Shown here: piece after piece, positions 57,111-64,000 of the stretch
How the letters are laid out: every line of letters begins with the position of its first letter
Numbering within the stretch: the first letter of the stretch is position 1
DNA from: Ruminiclostridium sp.
GTDB lineage: Bacteria; Bacillota; Clostridia; Oscillospirales; Ruminococcaceae
NCBI GenBank assembly: GCA_017942025.1
Contig: JAGAVH010000077.1
Location: 18,889-82,888 of the forward strand
Direction: 5' to 3'
DNA length: 64,000 nt
Notes under the pieces: generated by a model
Told to the model about the DNA's origin: nothing
The model's database searches: none
What the model saw: the letters and a program-made list of their open reading frames with translations, nothing else
Program-made: the position numbers and the translations under genes

Positions 57111-57695
57111 TTATGTACTCCTTTTTGAAAATCGTGAAAATACTTTTACTGCAAGTACAGTAAGCGACAGAGTAATGGCGGAAACTACCCATACTGCAGG
57201 TATTATATCGGAGGGGGTTGCGCTTCCGTATTTGGCACGTAGTGTAATTATAGTAGCAGGGAAGAGCTGAAGCGCCGCCGTATTAAGTACTGTCAGCATT
57301 ATCATATTGTTGGAAGCCGAGTCGGTAACTCCCTCGTTTTTTTTCAGCTCTTCCATTGCCTTTATGCCGAGAGGGGTGGAGGCGTTTCCTAGACCCAACA
57401 GGTTTGAGATGAAATTGAGACAAATATATCCCATAGCTTTTGAATACCTGCCGATGTCGGGGAAAAGTATTCTCATTAAAGGAGTAAAAAAAGCCGATAA
57501 TTGTTTTACAAGGCCGGATTTTTCTGCAACATTCATTATTCCGCTCCATAGGCATATGCTTCCGCAAAGAGAAATCGATAAGTTTACCGCATTTGCACAT
57601 TCGGTAATAATTGAAAGCGATAATTTTGACATTTCGTTGTTTATCAAGGCTAATAAATACGAAAATATTACTATTATACCTATCAGGTATTGCAT
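57111..57695 (-). CDS. spmA: Spore maturation protein SpmA
   Basis: The 194-residue membrane protein carries SpmA landmarks (LCGSICLWSGIMNVAEKSGL, LNFISNLLGLGNASTPLGIK, NNMIMLTVLNTAALQLFPAT). It forms a pair with SpmB. AAAGGAGG lies before the ATG. A sporulation-type promoter is expected upstream, but I could not assign one. Confidence 0.93.
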   Translation of the reverse strand: MQYLIGIIVIFSYLLALINNEMSKLSLSIITECANAVNLSISLCGSICLWSGIMNVAEKSGLVKQLSAFFTPLMRILFPDIGRYSKAMGYICLNFISNLLGLGNASTPLGIKAMEELKKNEGVTDSASNNMIMLTVLNTAALQLFPATIITLRAKYGSATPSDIIPAVWVVSAITLSLTVLAVKVFSRFSKRST

Positions 57696-58041
57696 TGGCC
57701 CTCCTTTAAAAAATAAGTGTTTGGTGATTGTGTTACAAAATAATTTTTATATTCAGCTAAATTTATGCAAAAAGTAGAAATATTACAAAGAGTTATACAA
57801 TGGATAAAAAGAAAATATTTTATTACAAATTGTATATGAAAATATTCAGATGTAAAAGCTCTCCAATACACGGATTTACATTGTATAAATGAATAATATA
57901 CATATATATACAAGATATGATGTATAAAATAATAAAATTAGCTGATTTGACAAAATCGTTAGTTTTTGGTAAAATACAGTAGGTGAGAGATGACGGACTC
58001 TCACAAAAAACGGAAAGAAAAGTAAAAAGGAGTAAGTAAAA
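57696..58041. other. AT-rich divergent intergenic region
   Basis: These 346 bases between spmA and the AbrB-type gene hold the promoter at 57947-57975 and otherwise very AT-rich sequence (57760-57940) without a credible gene, repeat or stable hairpin. Confidence 0.55.
57947..57975 (+). promoter_or_regulatory. Promoter of the AbrB-type gene
   Basis: TTGACA (57947-57952) and TAAAAT (57970-57975), 17-base spacer, TGG before the -10. Confidence 0.7.
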
Positions 58042-58284
58042 ATGAAATCTACCGGAATTGTAAGAAAAGTTGACGAGCTGGGAAGAATCGTTATTCCCAT
58101 CGAACTGAGAAGAACTCTTGATATCGGCATCAAGGATTCACTTGAAATCTATGTTGATAACGATCAGATTATTCTCAAAAAGTATTCACCTGCATGTTCA
58201 TTCTGCAATAATGCAAGTGATATCAAGCAGTTCAAAGGCAAAAACATCTGTAAGGATTGCCTGAATGCTCTTACAAAAATCTAA
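58042..58284 (+). CDS. AbrB/SpoVT-type regulator with C-terminal zinc knuckle
   Basis: The 80-residue protein begins with an AbrB swapped-hairpin DNA-binding domain (TGIVRKVDELGRIVIPIELR, residues 4-23) and ends with a CSFCNN and CKDC pair (about residues 52-72), a small zinc ribbon. It is likely a transition-state regulator. AAAAAGGAG precedes the ATG. It is smaller than SpoVT and has no GAF domain. Its own terminator follows. Confidence 0.87.
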   Translation: MKSTGIVRKVDELGRIVIPIELRRTLDIGIKDSLEIYVDNDQIILKKYSPACSFCNNASDIKQFKGKNICKDCLNALTKI

Positions 58285-58300
58285 AAATAACAAAATACAT

Positions 58301-58323
58301 AACCGCTGTTTAAAACAGCGGTT
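58301..58323 (+). terminator. Terminator after the AbrB-type gene
   Basis: AACCGCTGTT pairs with AACAGCGGTT around a TAA loop; ATTTTTTT follows. Confidence 0.9.
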
Positions 58324-58344
58324 ATTTTTTTAACACTTTTGCTA

Positions 58345-58373
58345 TTGCATTTATATTTTAAATGTAGTATAAT
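58345..58373 (+). promoter_or_regulatory. Promoter of fba
   Basis: TTGCAT (58345-58350) and TATAAT (58368-58373), 17-base spacer, leader about 45 bases. Confidence 0.7.
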
Positions 58374-58422
58374 AAAAGGGATGAGCGGATATCCCGCAAT
58401 TTAAAATTAAAGGAGAATACAA

Positions 58423-59286
58423 ATGTTAGTATCAGCTAAGGAAATGTTAAACAAGGCTCGTGAAGGCAAGTACGCTGTAGGTCAGTTTAACATCAACAAT
58501 CTCGAATGGACAAAGGCAATCCTTCTCACAGCACAGGAGTGCAATTCACCTGTTATTTTAGGTGTTTCTGAAGGTGCAGGCAAGTATATGTGCGGTTACA
58601 AGACCGTAGTAGGTATGGTTAAGGGTATGATCGAAGAACTCGGTATCACAGTTCCCGTTGCTCTTCACCTCGACCACGGCTCATTTGAAGGTGCAAAGGC
58701 TTGCATCAATGCAGGCTTCTCATCTGTAATGTTCGATGGTTCACACTATCCTATCGAAGAAAACATCGCAAAGACAACAGCTCTCGTAAACGCTTGCGAC
58801 GTTCTCGGTATCTCTCTCGAAGCAGAAGTTGGCTCTATCGGTGGCGAAGAAGACGGCGTTGTAGGTGCCGGCGAATGTGCAGATCCCGACGAATGCAAGA
58901 TGGTTGCTGATCTCGGCGTAACAATGCTTGCTGCAGGTATCGGTAACATCCACGGCAAGTATCCTGAAAACTGGGCAGGTCTTTCTTTTGATACACTCGC
59001 TGCTATCAAGGAAAAGGTTGGCGATATGCCTCTCGTTCTTCACGGCGGTACAGGTATCCCTGAAGATATGATCAAGAAGGCAATCTCTCTCGGCGTTGCA
59101 AAGATCAACGTTAATACAGAATGCCAGCTCGCATTCCAGGCTGCTACAAGAGGCTACGTAGAAGCAGGTAAGGACCTTCAGGGGAAGGGCTTCGACCCCA
59201 GAAAGCTTCTCGCTCCCGGCTTTGAAGCAATCAAGGCTACAGTTAAGGAAAAGATGGAACTCTTCGGTTCTGTTAACAAGGCGTAA
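58423..59286 (+). CDS. fba: Fructose-bisphosphate aldolase, class II
   Basis: The 287-residue protein has the class II zinc motifs: PVALHLDHGSFE (catalytic Asp and zinc His), EVGSIGGEEDGV, GIGNIHGKY and LVLHGGTGIP. It splits fructose-1,6-bisphosphate in glycolysis. Codon use is highly biased (CTC, GCT, AAG, ATC), like hup, which marks one of the most expressed genes in the window. AAAGGAG precedes the ATG. Confidence 0.97.
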   Translation: MLVSAKEMLNKAREGKYAVGQFNINNLEWTKAILLTAQECNSPVILGVSEGAGKYMCGYKTVVGMVKGMIEELGITVPVALHLDHGSFEGAKACINAGFSSVMFDGSHYPIEENIAKTTALVNACDVLGISLEAEVGSIGGEEDGVVGAGECADPDECKMVADLGVTMLAAGIGNIHGKYPENWAGLSFDTLAAIKEKVGDMPLVLHGGTGIPEDMIKKAISLGVAKINVNTECQLAFQAATRGYVEAGKDLQGKGFDPRKLLAPGFEAIKATVKEKMELFGSVNKA

Positions 59287-59308
59287 GCTTTACAATCTGA
59301 TAATAAGG

Positions 59309-59332
59309 AAGGCAGACGGAAACGTCTGCCTT
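59309..59332 (+). terminator. Terminator after fba
   Basis: AAGGCAGACG pairs with CGTCTGCCTT around a GAAA tetraloop; TTTTA follows. Confidence 0.9.
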
Positions 59333-59344
59333 TTTATATAAAAA

Positions 59345-59375
59345 TTTTCCCCACAACCTAAAGTTGTGGGGAAAA
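59345..59375 (-). terminator. Terminator of the SLC13-like gene
   Basis: A perfect 13-bp stem (59345-59357 with 59363-59375), loop of five. On the minus strand it ends in a T run. Two back-to-back terminators thus separate the convergent genes. Confidence 0.85.
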
Positions 59376-59381
59376 GCGTTA

Positions 59382-60485
59382 TTAGAATATCATACAAAAA
59401 CCATTGAGTAAGAACAGAAATCCAAAGTTGAAAACAGAGAACTCTGCGATATATTTCTTTGTTTTGCCGGGGCAGACCGTGTTATATTGTCTTAACGTAA
59501 TAAGACTTGCAAGGGAAGCAATAAGAGTACCGACGCCGCCGATATTTACGCCGAGCAGAAGATTTCTGTAATCCTCGGTGAACTGGGATAACAGAATAGC
59601 GGAGGGTACGTTGCTTATTACCTGACAGGAAAGAGCGCTTACAAGCAGGGTGTTCATTTCCAGCATGCCGCCGATAAGCTCCTTTACTACATCGATTCTT
59701 GCCATATTTCCTGCAAAGATAAAGAAACATACAAAGGTTAATAGCAAACTGTAGTCAACAGCTTTCAGAGCCTTTCTATCTGTAATCAGAAGTGCCGCAG
59801 GAATTACGATAAGTCCCGTCCAGTAAGGGATTATATTAAATACAATGATTATAGAAAAAGCAAACAGAATGAGATAGAATATCGTGCGTGGCTTACTTAT
59901 CATTACCTTTTCGTCTGCGAAGCTCATAGGCTCTGCTTTTACAAAGATTATACAGCAAAGAGAAATGAGCACAACCGCAAATAAGAAGGGTGGGAGCATT
60001 ATCATTGTAAATTCGTCTATAGGAATATTGAATTTTGAGTATAGGTACAGATTCTGGGGATTTCCGAAGGGTGTCAGCATTCCACCTAGATTTGCGGCTA
60101 TATTCTGCATTATAAAGGTGAAAGCCATATGCTTTTCCTTGTTCGTTGTATGCAGAACGAAATAGCCCAGCGGCAGAAAGGTGAGAAGAGCCATATCGTT
60201 GGCGATAAGCATTGAGCCGATAAAGGTTACCCAGACAAGAACTAAAATACAAGCTCTTGCATTTTTAAATGAGCGTACTATTTTACAAGCTAAAATATAA
60301 AAGAAGTTTATGTTTTTTAAAGCACACACTACTGCAAGTACGCAGAAAAGGCAGGTGAGCGTCTTATAGTCAAAGTATCCTAGATACTGACTGTCGGGCG
60401 GTATGATGAAAGTTGTAATCATAGCCGCAAAAAAAGCTATCAGCAAAACGGCATTTTTTTTGCTGAATCCGAGTATTCTGTTCAT
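59382..60485 (-). CDS. SLC13/ArsB-like anion permease
   Basis: The 367-residue protein has about ten helices and the two hairpin motifs of the ion transporter superfamily: LTPFGNPQNLYLYSKFNIPI and CQVISNVPSAILLSQFTED. Related proteins move dicarboxylates, citrate, sulfate or arsenite. The substrate is not readable from the sequence. It is shorter than typical SLC13 proteins (about 420-480). GCGGAGAAA lies before the ATG. Confidence 0.82.
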   Translation of the reverse strand: MNRILGFSKKNAVLLIAFFAAMITTFIIPPDSQYLGYFDYKTLTCLFCVLAVVCALKNINFFYILACKIVRSFKNARACILVLVWVTFIGSMLIANDMALLTFLPLGYFVLHTTNKEKHMAFTFIMQNIAANLGGMLTPFGNPQNLYLYSKFNIPIDEFTMIMLPPFLFAVVLISLCCIIFVKAEPMSFADEKVMISKPRTIFYLILFAFSIIIVFNIIPYWTGLIVIPAALLITDRKALKAVDYSLLLTFVCFFIFAGNMARIDVVKELIGGMLEMNTLLVSALSCQVISNVPSAILLSQFTEDYRNLLLGVNIGGVGTLIASLASLITLRQYNTVCPGKTKKYIAEFSVFNFGFLFLLNGFCMIF

Positions 60486-60550
60486 TTTTTAGTTTCTCCG
60501 CTGTTTGTTGTTCTTTTCATTTTATGTCTGTATGTTTTTTACACAATACA

Positions 60551-60576
60551 ACACCGCACTCTTTCGAGTACGGTGT
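60551..60576 (-). terminator. Terminator-like hairpin after the SPFH operon
   Basis: An 11-bp stem with one mismatch (60551-60561 with 60566-60576) around a four-base loop. In the minus direction the T-rich tail is weak. Confidence 0.55.
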
Positions 60577-60603
60577 TTGTTTGTGAATCAATAATCGTAA
60601 AGA

Positions 60604-62001
60604 TTATACTAAATCATCCTCGTTGAAGGGGTCTCCGCATTCAGGGCAGAACTTAGGAGGATTTTCAGCGTCAGCAGGAGTCCAACCGCACTTGTCGCAC
60701 TTGTACTTCTTGGGAGCTGCAGGCTTGGACTTACCACAGTTGGGGCAGAATTTACCTTCATTTGTAGCACCACATTCACAAGTCCAGCTTGTAGATACTG
60801 TTGCAGGAGCTGCAGGAGCTTCCTTGCTTGCACCACAGTTAGCACAGAACTTTGTCATATTCTGAGCGCCGCAGGAGCAGGTCCAGGGCTCTGGCTTCTT
60901 AGTGCCGCAGGATGCACAGAATGCACCTGTATTAGTAGCACCGCAAGCACACTTCCAGCCATTTGCTGCAGGGTTGGGAGGTACAGGTGTTGTCTGCTGA
61001 GGAGCCGCAGGCATACCGCCTAAGATATTAGCGCCGGCATTCATACCCATGTTCATACCCATAAAGCCCATCATAGCGCCGCCTTCGTTGGAGCCAGCTG
61101 CTTCAAGTCCCTTTGCGATGCTTGTTGTCATCATAGCGCGCTGTGTATCAGCACCAAGCATTGTATCTGCATGCAGACGATCCTTGAGAAGTTCCTTGGA
61201 TTCGTCGGAAAGTGTGATGGGACCAAGACCGATGTATGTGAGTGAGAAGCCTCTGTCAGCCCAGTTGATAGCTGTCTGAGTCTTTGTCTTGTTTGTAAGG
61301 TTAGAAAGCTGGCTTGTAATCTGGTTGTAGCTGTAGCCTTCAGCAGAAAGCATATTGAGAGCTTCCATCATAGCCTGCATAAATTCATTCTTGTACTGGT
61401 CGTTCTGGAAAACAGACTTTACAGATACGTTGCCTGAAGCGATACCCTTGGAAAGTACTTCGCTGTAGAACTTAACAGCGTTTTCAGCGTCAGGAATCTG
61501 AATTTCGAATGTACCGTAGAAACGAAGATCTACAGTTGTATTGTATCTGGGATCGGGGTAGGGAACGGGTGTTCCTGTACCAAAGGGGATACCGGGCAGT
61601 CTCTGAAGGTTGATGTAAATAACCTTCTGCTGTGTTGAGGGGGTACCACCAAAGGTGAAACGGGAAATAAGTTCCTTTGCGGAATCCTTGATCTGACCTG
61701 CGAAAATAGAAGGCGCAGAGGAGTTGTCAAGGATATAGCGACCGGGTTCTGTAACAACGTTTGTGATTTTACCGTTGTCGAGAGTAAGCATACAGGTGTT
61801 CTCTTCTACCATAATAGCAGAGCCGTTACTGATCATATTGTCAGTACCCTTTGTATTGCTTGAACGTGCAGAACCGTCGTGCATCTTTACACCGTTTACT
61901 GCAACTGTGTCATTGCCCATAACGGGGCAGTGGATGGCTTCCTTCCAGGTATCACCAAGAGTACCTGAGAGTGAACCGATTGCGGCTTTAATAAGTCCCA
62001 T
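60604..62001 (-). CDS. SPFH-domain protein with four zinc ribbons (YdjI-like)
   Basis: The 465-residue protein has an SPFH/virion-core-like domain (about residues 30-330; GSAIMVEENTCMLTLDNGKI, VDLRFYGTFEIQIPD). A Gly/Met-rich linker follows, then four zinc ribbons from about 345 to the end, three of the form W-x-C-x-CG...FC-x-x-CG and a rubredoxin-like last one (CDKCGW, CPECGD). B. subtilis YdjI, an SPFH protein of the pspA operon, is the nearest named relative. It probably forms membrane-linked oligomers. It is last in a three-gene operon with the two membrane proteins upstream. Confidence 0.84.
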   Translation of the reverse strand: MGLIKAAIGSLSGTLGDTWKEAIHCPVMGNDTVAVNGVKMHDGSARSSNTKGTDNMISNGSAIMVEENTCMLTLDNGKITNVVTEPGRYILDNSSAPSIFAGQIKDSAKELISRFTFGGTPSTQQKVIYINLQRLPGIPFGTGTPVPYPDPRYNTTVDLRFYGTFEIQIPDAENAVKFYSEVLSKGIASGNVSVKSVFQNDQYKNEFMQAMMEALNMLSAEGYSYNQITSQLSNLTNKTKTQTAINWADRGFSLTYIGLGPITLSDESKELLKDRLHADTMLGADTQRAMMTTSIAKGLEAAGSNEGGAMMGFMGMNMGMNAGANILGGMPAAPQQTTPVPPNPAANGWKCACGATNTGAFCASCGTKKPEPWTCSCGAQNMTKFCANCGASKEAPAAPATVSTSWTCECGATNEGKFCPNCGKSKPAAPKKYKCDKCGWTPADAENPPKFCPECGDPFNEDDLV

Positions 62002-62033
62002 AGTTTTATTTCCTTTCGTTGTGAATTTTTAAT

Positions 62034-62804
62034 TTATTTTATTAAATTAAAATCTGTTACTTGCCATACTCTGTCATTGATAACGTTAAATCCGCTACCG
62101 CAGTATGGACATTCTCTGTTCTTTGAGCCTGCGTCTACCGGAGCACCGCAGTTAGGACAGTTACTTGTATAAACCATATTATTGGTTTGTTCGTGAATCT
62201 TCTGATTATATGTAAGTGTTACTCTGTATGCAACCTGAACAAGGCCGTTGCGGTCAGGACTGCTTATAAGCTTACCCAGTTTATATTTTTTGTATTCGTA
62301 CTGAAGTGAATACTCGAAAGCTACAATAGCTTCATCCTGCTTTTTAAGGTATGAACAAATACCGCATCTATGAATTTTTACGTTGTCGTATTTTTCTTCT
62401 TCACCCTTGCTTCCCAGGTCGTTGATTATATTGGTTACCTTATTTACAAGAGCGGGGGAACAGGAAATTTCAAGCAACCCTTCTGTGCTCTTCTTTTCAA
62501 TTGCATTGAAGGAAGCTATAAGAGCATTTCTTGCAAGCGATTCCATACCGCCATATCCCATTTCAGGAAAGTCACGCTGAATCTTAGGTGTGTAAACAGC
62601 AGAAAGCTCTGTAATTGCTTTAGGTGTTGTAACTTCTTCTCTTATCCCTTGATTGATAAGATTCATTGTCTGGCTCGGTGTCATACCTAGATAATCTTTT
62701 GTAAACTTACGTGTTTTAGACACAACAGTAACTATAACTATAGCTATCACAATGATAGGCATCAGTGAAAAAATTATAGGGATAATTATACTTAATAATT
62801 CCAA
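62034..62804 (-). CDS. Membrane zinc-ribbon protein, Tim44-like
   Basis: The 256-residue protein has one N-terminal membrane helix (IIIPIIFSLMPIIVIAIVIV), a soluble domain of about 170 residues and a zinc ribbon near the C-terminus (CPNCGAPVD, CPYCGSGF). The end, VWQVTDF, resembles that of its upstream neighbour, so the two share an ancestor. Start is a TTG directly after the upstream stop, with AAGGAG 8 bases before it; translation is coupled. It is probably anchored with the ribbon in the cytosol or at the membrane face. Confidence 0.72.
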   Translation of the reverse strand: MELLSIIIPIIFSLMPIIVIAIVIVTVVSKTRKFTKDYLGMTPSQTMNLINQGIREEVTTPKAITELSAVYTPKIQRDFPEMGYGGMESLARNALIASFNAIEKKSTEGLLEISCSPALVNKVTNIINDLGSKGEEEKYDNVKIHRCGICSYLKKQDEAIVAFEYSLQYEYKKYKLGKLISSPDRNGLVQVAYRVTLTYNQKIHEQTNNMVYTSNCPNCGAPVDAGSKNRECPYCGSGFNVINDRVWQVTDFNLIK

Positions 62805-63740
62805 TTACTGAACTCCTTTAATACCCTCGTCAACAGTATCGTTGCGAACTGTTGTAAATTCTGTAAGTACCCATGAATACTGGCCAGTAGTTACTATAGA
62901 GCCACAGTATTCACAAACGCCTGATGAAGAGATTTCCATGGGTGCACCACAGTTAGGACAGTTATGACCATCGTGCTTAGCGGTTTCGTCCTTTGTAAGA
63001 ACTCCCATAGAACGAACAAACTTCATTTTGTATCTCATATCCCAGCGGGTTGTCTTATCGCCGCGGATGATATTTCCTGTTTTTTCGTCTACCTGGTAGT
63101 CTATCATTCTTGCATTGAGATAGCAGGTGAGATATTCAAACTGTTCATCTCTTGCGTATGAAGTAAGATAAGCTGTGTTTATTGCGATGCTTTCATAGTG
63201 ATAAACTACACCTTGATCAATTTTGCTCTGTACCTGTCTTGCTGTAGTGTTATAAAGATTTTCGTGCATTACAGGTCTGACAGGAGAGAGATCACGTTTG
63301 CACCAGGCAGTCTGTATATCCATATATACGTTTTTTGCAAATGTTACAAAATCAGAAGCAGAGAAATTTTTATCATGCTTTTTCATCATATTTTCAATCA
63401 GTTCAGTTCTGTTAGGGATTACAACAAATCTGCCCTGATTCGAGGGAATAACCTGACCGGCGTTTCTATGTGCTCCTGTAGATGTATTGCTCTTCTTTTT
63501 GGTAAAGGATATTATGATTATAATGATGATTATTATTGCTATTCCTATACCAACAGGTCCCATATTGAAAAGATGCAGGATAAGGTTTAATATACCAAGT
63601 CCGTCCGATCCGCTACTTCCGCCATCTCCGCCGAAATCGAAGTCGTAATCATAATCATTGCCATCGAAGGCAAAGGCTGTACCGCACAGAAGCGAAGCTA
63701 AAAGTATAAATGTCAGTAAAATCGGTACTATCTTTTTCAT
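62805..63740 (-). CDS. Tim44-like membrane protein with signal peptide and zinc ribbon
   Basis: The 311-residue protein has a signal peptide (cleavage after TAFA near residue 24), a Gly/Asp/Tyr-rich stretch, a membrane helix (GIGIAIIIIIIIIISF), then a Tim44-like domain (NFSASDFVTFAKNVYMDIQT, AWCKRDLSPVRPVMHENLYN) and a zinc ribbon (CPNCGAP, CEYCGS). The order resembles YdjG-type proteins of the Bacillus pspA operon. It is the first gene of the operon; AGGGGT precedes the ATG. Confidence 0.78.
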   Translation of the reverse strand: MKKIVPILLTFILLASLLCGTAFAFDGNDYDYDFDFGGDGGSSGSDGLGILNLILHLFNMGPVGIGIAIIIIIIIIISFTKKKSNTSTGAHRNAGQVIPSNQGRFVVIPNRTELIENMMKKHDKNFSASDFVTFAKNVYMDIQTAWCKRDLSPVRPVMHENLYNTTARQVQSKIDQGVVYHYESIAINTAYLTSYARDEQFEYLTCYLNARMIDYQVDEKTGNIIRGDKTTRWDMRYKMKFVRSMGVLTKDETAKHDGHNCPNCGAPMEISSSGVCEYCGSIVTTGQYSWVLTEFTTVRNDTVDEGIKGVQ

Positions 63741-63761
63741 ATTTTACCCCTGGATTATGTA

Positions 63762-63780
63762 TTTGTAAACACTTTACAAA
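63762..63780. promoter_or_regulatory. 19-bp palindrome at the start of the SPFH operon
   Basis: TTTGTAAA-CAC-TTTACAAA is a perfect 8-bp inverted repeat with a three-base centre. It covers the predicted transcription start, just downstream of the -10, where a bound repressor would block initiation. Confidence 0.6.
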
Positions 63781-63784
63781 TTTT

Positions 63785-63813
63785 ATTATACTATAATATT
63801 GTCGAAATGTCAA
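63785..63813 (-). promoter_or_regulatory. Perfect promoter of the SPFH operon
   Basis: Minus-strand TTGACA (63808-63813), 17-base spacer, TATAAT (63785-63790). The leader is about 40 bases. Confidence 0.76.
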
Positions 63814-63820
63814 TATTTTT

Positions 63821-63853
63821 TAAACCCGCCAAATTTAAAAAATGGCGGGTTTA
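63821..63853. terminator. Hairpin between the IS element and the SPFH promoter
   Basis: TAAACCCGCCA (63821-63831) pairs with TGGCGGGTTTA (63843-63853). It may end transcripts from either side; T-tails are short. Confidence 0.5.
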
Positions 63854-63871
63854 AAGTTTTTGTGCAACGAA

Positions 63872-64000
63872 AACCACCTGCTATGCAGGTGGTTCCAAAA
63901 GGCTATGCCTATGAGTAGAAAATAAAAACCTCCAATGGTATAATGAAAGAGGTCTGCCAACCAAAATCAAAAAAACCAAAGGAGGTTGTTCAAGTGAACA
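63872..64000 (+). mobile_element. Left end of an IS200-like insertion sequence
   Basis: A subterminal hairpin (AACCACCTGC at 63872-63881 with GCAGGTGGTT at 63885-63894, TAT loop) is typical of the ends used by Y1 transposases. Further in, AACCTCC-AA-TGGT (63927-63939) can pair with ACCAAAGGAGGTT (63975-63987), hiding the ribosome site, as in IS200. The rest of the element lies past the window. Confidence 0.65.
63994..64000 (+). CDS. Start of the presumed IS200 transposase gene (truncated by the window)
   Basis: GTG at 63994 follows AAAGGAGG at 63978-63985. Only two codons are visible, so the product cannot be read; the call rests on the element's left-end structure. Confidence 0.4.

Noticed and set aside
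57683-57913. A 76-residue minus frame upstream of spmA
   Set aside because: It lies in very AT-rich intergenic DNA, overlaps the spmA ribosome site and has no coding pattern.

Overview
The window looks like the chromosome of a low-GC, endospore-forming, anaerobic Firmicute of the Ruminococcus/Oscillospiraceae kind. Evidence read from the sequence: sporulation genes (spoVT, tepA-ylzJ, spoIIIE, spoVB, yabP, yabQ, spmA, spmB), the HydE/HydG/HydF maturases for [FeFe]-hydrogenase, a protein that strongly resembles Ruminococcus albus cellobiose 2-epimerase, strong GGAGG-type ribosome binding sites and sigma-A-like promoters, and no outer-membrane machinery. No rRNA, tRNA, CRISPR array or prophage was seen.

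Layout. 1-4.5 kb: end of pheT, a sigma factor with a very long C-terminal extension, a cytidine-deaminase-like enzyme, a Nudix hydrolase and an iron-sulfur-type flavoprotein. 4.6-7.3 kb (minus): spoVT and a translationally coupled pair, a VanX-like D-Ala-D-Ala dipeptidase and a TIR-domain protein. 7.5-15.5 kb: tepA-ylzJ-uppP-spoIIIE, then a YgiQ radical SAM protein whose end overlaps a membrane-anchored ComEC-like hydrolase. 16.3-20.7 kb: the B. subtilis-like spoVB-yabN(mazG)-yabO-yabP-yabQ-divIC order with an HU gene inserted. 20.8-27.5 kb: transporters (DMT, MATE, FeoB), pyrophosphatase, Maf and a small phosphatase.

27.5-41.7 kb is the main accessory region: a surface-glycan locus with two GtrA-type flippases, a UGM-like flavoenzyme, a DPM-type glycosyltransferase, one ordinary GT-C glycosyltransferase, four tandem paralogous GT-C-like membrane proteins, and gmd-rmd-manC for GDP-D-rhamnose. 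A plausible scheme is: nucleotide sugar made in the cytosol, sugar moved to a polyprenyl phosphate, flipped by GtrA, and transferred outside by the GT-C proteins. A candidate small structured RNA with its own extended -10 and terminator follows at 41.7 kb.

41.9-46.8 kb (minus): secA, cellobiose 2-epimerase and an efflux-adaptor lipoprotein. 47-52 kb: comFB, then a TM1266-type regulator with hydE-hydG-hydF and ybaK. 52.1-56.6 kb: an ECF sigma factor, a probable membrane anti-sigma partner and a three-gene ABC transporter. 56.6-59.3 kb: spmAB, an AbrB-type regulator with a zinc knuckle, and class II fructose-bisphosphate aldolase. 59.4-63.7 kb (minus): an SLC13/ArsB-like permease and a three-gene envelope module (two zinc-ribbon membrane proteins and an SPFH protein) with a perfect promoter and a 19-bp palindrome at its start. 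The window ends inside an IS200-like element.

Most likely new biology: the tandem GT-C family coupled to D-rhamnose, the 41.7-kb RNA, the TIR/VanX pair, the sigma factor with a sensor-like extension, and the palindrome-controlled SPFH module. All functions are inferred from reading the sequence; no database search was run.
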